A stretch of 12,037 nt of DNA, from contig DLDC01000145.1 in the NCBI GenBank assembly GCA_002480935.1, forward strand, positions 1 to 12,037, given 5' to 3'. Source of the stretch: Prevotella sp. UBA7782 (GTDB lineage: Bacteria; Bacteroidota; Bacteroidia; Bacteroidales; Bacteroidaceae). Position numbers and translations under genes: made by a program. Of the stretch, positions 8,078-12,037 are shown piece by piece (within the stretch, counting starts at the first letter, position 1; each line of letters opens with the position of its first letter). The notes under the pieces are model-generated. The model was given only the letters and a program-made list of their open reading frames with translations, had not been told where the DNA came from and ran no database searches.

Positions 8078-10723
8078 ATGAAAAATCTTCTCTTTATACT
8101 TCTAGCATTCGCCTGCCTGACGATGCATGCCCAGCAGCCCACGTCGGTTGCAGGCTTCCTGCCCATAGAAAATCAAGGCAGAGAGGTGTGGAACTTCAAC
8201 TTGGGTTGGCGCTTCCATCTCGGTGATGCCGAGGGAGCATGGCAGAAAGACTATGACGACTCACGTTGGGAAACGGTGAGTACGCCGCACAATGTGCGAC
8301 TGGAGCCTGCTGAGGCAAGTGGATGCCGCAACTATCAAGGCATAGCCTGGTACAGAAAACACTTCACTCTGCCTGCCGATGGCGCCATGATATACTTTGA
8401 AGCTGTCATGGGCAAGCAGAAGATATACGTAAACGGAAAGCTCGCCACCACCCACTTTGGCGGCTACCTGCCTATCATTGTCAGGCTGGATAAGATGGGA
8501 CTGCACAAGGGCGACAAATGTGTGATAGCCGTCATGACAGACAACTCAGACGATGGCAGTTACCCTCCCGGTAAGCCACAGACCCAACTTGATTTTGCTT
8601 ATCACGGAGGAATCTACCGTGACGTATGGCTCATAGCCAGGCACAAGGTGCACATCACCGATGCCAACGAGGCCGGCAAAACGGCCGGGGGTGGCGTGTT
8701 TGTGCACTTCAACAATATCTCTGCCCAACGGGCGGATGTGAGCGTGAACACCGACGTTATCAACGAGAGTGCCCAAACACGTGTGGTGACCGTTGAGCAA
8801 CAACTGCTTGATGCCGCCGGACATGTGGTGCGCAGCGGCTCACAAAGGCTGAAGATGCAGCCCGGAGCAACAGCTCAAAGCATACTAACGCTGAAAGTGA
8901 GCAAACCCAACCTATGGTCGCCCGAAGAGCCTTATCTGTACAAGCTTGTCACACGCGTCAAAGAGCAGGGCAAGACCTTAGACGGCGGAGCAACACGCGT
9001 GGGTATACGCAGCTTTGAGTTTCGTGGCAAGGAGGGCTTCTGGCTTAATGGAAAGCCCTATCATCAGCTCATCGGAGCCAACAGACATCAAGACTTTGCC
9101 TATGTGGGCAACGCCCTGCCTAACTCACAACAATGGCGCGACGCGCTAAGACTGAAGAGGGCGGGGTTCAACATCATCCGCACCGCTCATTATCCGCAAG
9201 ATCCTGCCTTCATGGATGCCTGCGACGAGCTGGGCATCTTCATGATAGTGGCTACACCCGGATGGCAGTATTGGAACAAGAAGCAGCCCGAGTTTGAGCA
9301 GCGCGTCTATGAAAACACCCGCGAGATGATACGCCGTGACCGCAACCATCCCTGCGTGCTGATGTGGGAGCCCATACTCAACGAGACACGCTTTCCCGAG
9401 AGCTTCGCACTGAAGTCGTTGCAGATAACCAAAGACGAATATCCCTATCCTTACCGCCCCGTGGCAGCAGCCGACATGAACTCGGCCGGAGTGCGTGACA
9501 ACTATGATGTGGTGTATGGCTGGCCGGGCGATGAAGACAAGGCCGACTGCCCCAAGCAATGCATCTTCACGAGAGAGTTTGGTGAGTATGTAGACGACTG
9601 GTACGCGCAGAACAACATCAACCGTGCCTCACGCTCATGGGGCGAGCACCCTATGATGGTGCAGGCCATGTCGCTCGCCAGCACCCTCGAAACCATGTAT
9701 CAGACTAAGGGACAGTTTATAGGAGGCGCGCAATGGCATCCCTTCGACCATCAGCGCGGCTATCATCCCGATCCTTATTGGGGCGGAGACTATGATGCTT
9801 TTCGTCAGCCCAAGACAGCTTTCTATATGTTTGCGGCACAGCAAAAGCCGCGCATCTGCAAAGCCAACAGCCTGCTCAGCGTGAAGCCCATGGTGCATAT
9901 AGCTAATGACATGACACAGTTTTCTGATTCTGACGTGGTGGTATTCAGCAACTGCGACAGCGTGAGGCTCAGCATCTACGACGGAGAGAAGCAATTCACC
10001 TTGCCCGTCATACATACGGCGGCTACACAACAGCCAGGTTCGGCCTTCAGCCAGCTGAACAGTCAGTTTGCCAAGCCTGTAGTGTTCAAGAACGTATGGA
10101 ACTTCTGGGAGGCACGGCAGCACAGTTATATTCATAAGAAATGGCAAGAGGTGAACATCAAGGCCGAGGGTATCATCGGCGGTAAAGTGGTATGCGCCGA
10201 AACCCGAATGCCCTCACGGCGCAGCACCAAGCTCAGACTCTATGCCGACGACATGGGTAAGTCGCTCGTAGCTGATGGCAATGACTTCATTGTTGTGGTG
10301 GCCGAGGTAACCGACGACAACGGTAATGTGCGCCGACTGGCTAAGGAGAGCGTGCGCTTCACCGTGACAGGAGAGGGCAGCATCATAGGCGATGCCGACC
10401 TACAGGCTAATCCCAGAGCCGTGGAATATGGCTCCGCGCCCATTCTGGTGCGCTCCACCACACGTCCGGGCAAGATAAAGATACACGCTGAGGTGCTCTT
10501 CCCCGGTGTGCATGCGCCCGAACCGGCCGACCTTGAGATAGAAAGCGTGCCCTACAAGGGATATGCTTTCTGCAACGACAGCAGCACATCTGCCGTCAGC
10601 ACCATCCATGATGCCGTGCCGCAAAACGCTCAACAGAGCAAGAAAACCTATACCGAAGAGCAGAAAAGGCAGATGCTGAAAGAAGTGGAACAGCAGCAAG
10701 CCGACTTCGGCATAGCCAAATAA
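8078..10723 (+). CDS. Secreted GH2-family beta-glycosidase (beta-galactosidase or beta-glucuronidase type)
   Basis: This 881-residue enzyme should hydrolyse a terminal beta-linked sugar by the retaining mechanism. The signal peptide is MKNLLFILLAFACLTMHAQ (cleavage near 19). The sugar-binding beta-sandwich spans about 35-188 (GWRFHLGD, WYRKHFTLP, GGIYRDVWL), an immunoglobulin-like domain about 190-310, and the TIM barrel about 315-600. The barrel contains GFNIIRTAHYPQDPAFMDACDELG (363-386), the acid/base Glu436 in PILNET, and the probable nucleophile Glu500 in TREFGEY; both are present, so the enzyme looks active. C-terminal beta domains follow (about 610-690 and 695-825), then a polar tail ending in KRQMLKEVEQQQADFG that may be helical. 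The sequence alone does not decide between beta-galactosidase, beta-glucuronidase or another GH2 activity. It lies 30 bp after the esterase gene and a terminator follows 8 bp after its stop, so it is the last gene of the cassette. Confidence 0.92.
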   Translation: MKNLLFILLAFACLTMHAQQPTSVAGFLPIENQGREVWNFNLGWRFHLGDAEGAWQKDYDDSRWETVSTPHNVRLEPAEASGCRNYQGIAWYRKHFTLPADGAMIYFEAVMGKQKIYVNGKLATTHFGGYLPIIVRLDKMGLHKGDKCVIAVMTDNSDDGSYPPGKPQTQLDFAYHGGIYRDVWLIARHKVHITDANEAGKTAGGGVFVHFNNISAQRADVSVNTDVINESAQTRVVTVEQQLLDAAGHVVRSGSQRLKMQPGATAQSILTLKVSKPNLWSPEEPYLYKLVTRVKEQGKTLDGGATRVGIRSFEFRGKEGFWLNGKPYHQLIGANRHQDFAYVGNALPNSQQWRDALRLKRAGFNIIRTAHYPQDPAFMDACDELGIFMIVATPGWQYWNKKQPEFEQRVYENTREMIRRDRNHPCVLMWEPILNETRFPESFALKSLQITKDEYPYPYRPVAAADMNSAGVRDNYDVVYGWPGDEDKADCPKQCIFTREFGEYVDDWYAQNNINRASRSWGEHPMMVQAMSLASTLETMYQTKGQFIGGAQWHPFDHQRGYHPDPYWGGDYDAFRQPKTAFYMFAAQQKPRICKANSLLSVKPMVHIANDMTQFSDSDVVVFSNCDSVRLSIYDGEKQFTLPVIHTAATQQPGSAFSQLNSQFAKPVVFKNVWNFWEARQHSYIHKKWQEVNIKAEGIIGGKVVCAETRMPSRRSTKLRLYADDMGKSLVADGNDFIVVVAEVTDDNGNVRRLAKESVRFTVTGEGSIIGDADLQANPRAVEYGSAPILVRSTTRPGKIKIHAEVLFPGVHAPEPADLEIESVPYKGYAFCNDSSTSAVSTIHDAVPQNAQQSKKTYTEEQKRQMLKEVEQQQADFGIAK

Positions 10724-10730
10724 CCGTTCT

Positions 10731-10773
10731 AAGAGGGAGCATGGGCGGACGCCCCGCCCCCTCTTTCTTTTTC
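10731..10773 (+). terminator. Intrinsic terminator ending the carbohydrate-enzyme operon
   Basis: GGGCGG at 10743-10748 pairs with CCGCCC at 10754-10759, and the flanking AGAGG (10732-10736) can pair with CCTCT (10760-10764) across an internal bulge. A T-rich run follows at 10763-10772. It begins 8 bp after the GH2 stop codon, the expected place for the end of the three-gene transcript. Confidence 0.8.
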
Positions 10774-11040
10774 ACACCCTATATACTGTTTTGTGAGAGA
10801 CACAAACCGTATAAATAAAACAGGCCATTTGAGGCTTCAAAAATGCCCATTTTGCATCGCTAAATAGTGCTTTTTGCCTCCCAATAAGGGCATTCTTACA
10901 TAAGCTTGGCACCTGAAGCGCATCATAGGTCCTACACTCTGCCATAGCTTCCCATTTTTTATAAACTCTCATCTACAGCCTTTTGTTTGCTCGAAATTAG
11001 TATAAATCGTGGCCTTGTTGCTGTAATTATTCCTTAATAA
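10774..11040. other. Long intergenic region with a repeat-like tract, no convincing gene
   Basis: No gene is supported between the GH2 terminator and the tetR promoter. Related short modules recur on the plus strand at about 22-24 bp intervals: GGCCATTTGAGGC (10823-10835), GCCCATTTTGCATCGC (10845-10860) and GTGCTTTTTGCCTCC (10868-10882). This resembles dispersed intergenic repeats I recall from Prevotella genomes, but I cannot check copies elsewhere. A 66-codon reading frame on the minus strand (10972-10772) crosses the tract and has no recognisable domain; it also crosses the T-run of the terminator, so I treat it as chance. Confidence 0.4.
10782..10813. repeat. Imperfect palindrome at the start of the intergenic region
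   Basis: TATACTGTTTTGTG (10782-10795) and CACAAACCGTATA (10801-10813) are inverted copies with one mismatch and one bulged T around a five-base AGAGA loop. It lies just after the GH2 terminator. It has no T-run on the plus strand, so it is not an obvious second terminator; it may be a protein-binding site or the edge of the repeat-like tract that follows. Confidence 0.5.
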
Positions 11041-11072
11041 TTTGCTTGTCTCAAAACTTATTGGTACTTTTG
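11041..11072 (+). promoter_or_regulatory. Bacteroidota-type promoter for tetR-fabG
   Basis: TTTG at 11041-11044 and TACTTTTG at 11065-11072 are 20 bp apart and match the Bacteroides -33 and -7 consensus (TTTG, TAnnTTTG). Transcription would start near 11079, leaving a leader of about 40 nucleotides before the regulator's ATG at 11122. As there is only a 26-bp gap after tetR, this promoter probably also drives fabG. Confidence 0.75.
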
Positions 11073-11095
11073 CACACGAAAAGAGTTATGTGCAA
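11070..11095. promoter_or_regulatory. Candidate operator for the TetR-family regulator
   Basis: Perfect seven-base inverted arms TTGCACA (11070-11076) and TGTGCAA (11089-11095) are separated by 12 bp. The left arm overlaps the -7 box and the site spans the predicted transcription start, so a dimer bound here would block RNA polymerase. TetR-family regulators commonly bind palindromes in their own promoters; assignment of this one to the adjacent regulator is inference. Confidence 0.5.
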
Positions 11096-11121
11096 TAAAC
11101 ATAAATAGAAAGTATTTTATC

Positions 11122-11715
11122 ATGTCAATCTCGAAAACCAGACAGAAGTTAGTTGACGTGGCCCGACAGCTGTTTGCGAAGAATGGCGTAGCCAATACCA
11201 CGATGAACGACATTGCCAAGGCCTCTGGCAAGGGGCGACGCACTCTTTACACTTATTTTAAGAGTAAAGACGATGTCTACTATGCCGTAATAGAGTCAGA
11301 ACTAGAGCGTCTGTCAGACAAGTTAGACGAGGTTGCAGCCAAGAAGATGAAGCCCCAAGACAAGATAGTGGAGCTGATTTACACCCACCTTAGCATGATA
11401 AAAGAAACCGTGGTGCGCAATGGCAACCTTCGTGCTGACTTCTTTCGTAACATCTGGTTGGTAGAGAAGGTACGCAAGAGCTTTGACGAAGACGAGCTGG
11501 AGATATTCCGTAAGGTATACACAGACGGCAAGGAAGACGGCGAGTTTGACATTGAGAATGTAGACCTTGTGGCTAACATCACCCATTATTGTATCAAGGG
11601 GCTTGAAGTACCCTTTATCTACGGGCGCCTGGGGCACGGCCTTACGGAAGAAACAAGCCGGCCGTTGGTCACCAAAGTGGTGTATGGCGCATTGGGTAAG
11701 AGTAATTTAAAATAA
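11122..11715 (+). CDS. TetR/AcrR-family transcriptional regulator
   Basis: This 197-residue protein is a predicted DNA-binding repressor. The N-terminal helix-turn-helix domain spans about residues 5-52: RQKLVDVARQLFAKNGVANT, then MNDIAKASGKGRRTLYTYFKSKDDVYYAVIE, the family's recognition helix and its YFKSKDDL-like signature. The rest, about 60-190, is helical and should bind the ligand and form the dimer; its sequence is too divergent to name the ligand. The length is normal for the family. The ATG at 11122 puts the first helix a few residues from the start, as usual. It stands 26 bp upstream of fabG on the same strand, so control of fatty-acid or lipid synthesis, perhaps in response to an acyl compound, is a reasonable inference. 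A palindrome over its promoter suggests autoregulation. Confidence 0.93.
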   Translation: MSISKTRQKLVDVARQLFAKNGVANTTMNDIAKASGKGRRTLYTYFKSKDDVYYAVIESELERLSDKLDEVAAKKMKPQDKIVELIYTHLSMIKETVVRNGNLRADFFRNIWLVEKVRKSFDEDELEIFRKVYTDGKEDGEFDIENVDLVANITHYCIKGLEVPFIYGRLGHGLTEETSRPLVTKVVYGALGKSNLK

Positions 11716-11741
11716 GAACAAACTAATAAATATACACACAA

Positions 11742-12037
11742 ATGGGATTATTAACAGGAAAGACAGCCCTTATCACAGGTGCTGCGCGCGGTATAGGAAA
11801 AGCTATCGCGCTGAAGTTTGCCGAAGAGGGCGCTAACATTGCATTCACCGACTTGGTTATCGACGAAGAACATGGAGGCCTGGAGACCGAGCGCGAAATA
11901 GCAGCCAAGGGCGTAAAAGCCAAGGGTTATGCTGGTAACGCAGCCAACTTTGAGGATACCGCAGCATTGGTAGCCAAGGTGAACGAGGAGTTTGGCAGCA
12001 TAGACATCCTGGTTAACAACGCCGGTATCACCAAGGA
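11742..12037 (+). CDS. fabG: 3-oxoacyl-[acyl-carrier-protein] reductase FabG (N-terminal part, runs off window)
   Basis: FabG reduces 3-oxoacyl-ACP to 3-hydroxyacyl-ACP with NADPH in the cytoplasmic type II fatty-acid synthesis cycle. The 98 visible codons start MGLLTGKTALITGAARGIGK: the Rossmann nucleotide-binding motif TGAARGIG is at residues 12-19, and the structural NNAG motif appears at 92-95 in IDILVNNAGITK. The catalytic Ser-Tyr-Lys would lie beyond the window edge; the full protein is usually about 245-250 residues. Other short-chain dehydrogenases share these motifs, but the overall start, including LTGKTALITGAARGIG, is most like FabG. It follows the TetR gene by 26 bp and probably shares its promoter. 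Confidence 0.9.
   Translation, partial: MGLLTGKTALITGAARGIGKAIALKFAEEGANIAFTDLVIDEEHGGLETEREIAAKGVKAKGYAGNAANFEDTAALVAKVNEEFGSIDILVNNAGITK

Noticed and set aside
10772..10972. 66-codon frame on the minus strand in the intergenic region
   Set aside because: No domain or signal peptide, no promoter matching the consensus seen elsewhere in the window, and it runs through the repeat-like tract and the terminator's T-run; treated as chance although a small protein cannot be fully excluded.
1..12037. Mobile elements, CRISPR array, tRNA, rRNA or defence genes
   Set aside because: I looked for transposase motifs, regularly spaced direct repeats and RNA-gene signatures and saw none; all long stretches are explained by ordinary metabolic, cell-wall and carbohydrate genes.

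Overview
The window looks like a chromosomal segment of a Bacteroidota bacterium, most likely Prevotella or a close relative. The evidence is: promoters of the Bacteroides type (a TTTG box about 19-20 bp upstream of a TAnnTTTG box), start codons preceded by A-rich sequence rather than a clear Shine-Dalgarno, secreted glycan-degrading enzymes with Bacteroidota-type lipid-free signal peptides, and protein sequences that read as Prevotellaceae-like. The genus is an inference from memory of the families, not from a search.

Layout. (1) 1-688, minus strand: the N-terminal three quarters of pyrB (aspartate carbamoyltransferase, pyrimidine synthesis), running out of the window. (2) 689-835: a 147-bp divergent promoter region with a candidate promoter on each strand. 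(3) 836-3139, plus: a complete bifunctional class A penicillin-binding protein (PBP1A type), closed by a strong intrinsic terminator at 3166-3209. (4) 3384-10723, plus: a tight three-gene run of secreted carbohydrate-active enzymes: a GH106-type alpha-L-rhamnosidase, a SASA-family carbohydrate O-acetylesterase, and a GH2-family beta-glycosidase, with gaps of 14 and 30 bp and a terminator at 10731-10773. (5) 10774-11121: about 350 bp without a convincing gene, holding a palindrome, a repeat-like tract and the promoter of the next operon. (6) 11122-12037, plus: a TetR-family regulator followed 26 bp later by fabG (3-oxoacyl-ACP reductase), which is cut off by the window edge.

How it fits together. 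The three carbohydrate genes look like one transcription unit: a rhamnosidase, a deacetylase and an exo-acting beta-glycosidase would together strip side chains from an acetylated, rhamnose-containing glycan such as pectic rhamnogalacturonan or arabinogalactan, in the periplasm or at the cell surface. No SusC/SusD pair or local sensor is visible, so the locus is an 'orphan' degradation cassette within this window. The tetR-fabG pair is a plausible self-regulated lipid-synthesis operon; a TTGCACA/TGTGCAA inverted repeat overlapping its -7 box is the best candidate operator. pyrB and the PBP gene are housekeeping genes. I see no mobile element, CRISPR array, tRNA or rRNA, and no clearly undescribed system; the most useful leads are the candidate regulatory palindromes and the rhamnosidase-esterase-GH2 cassette.
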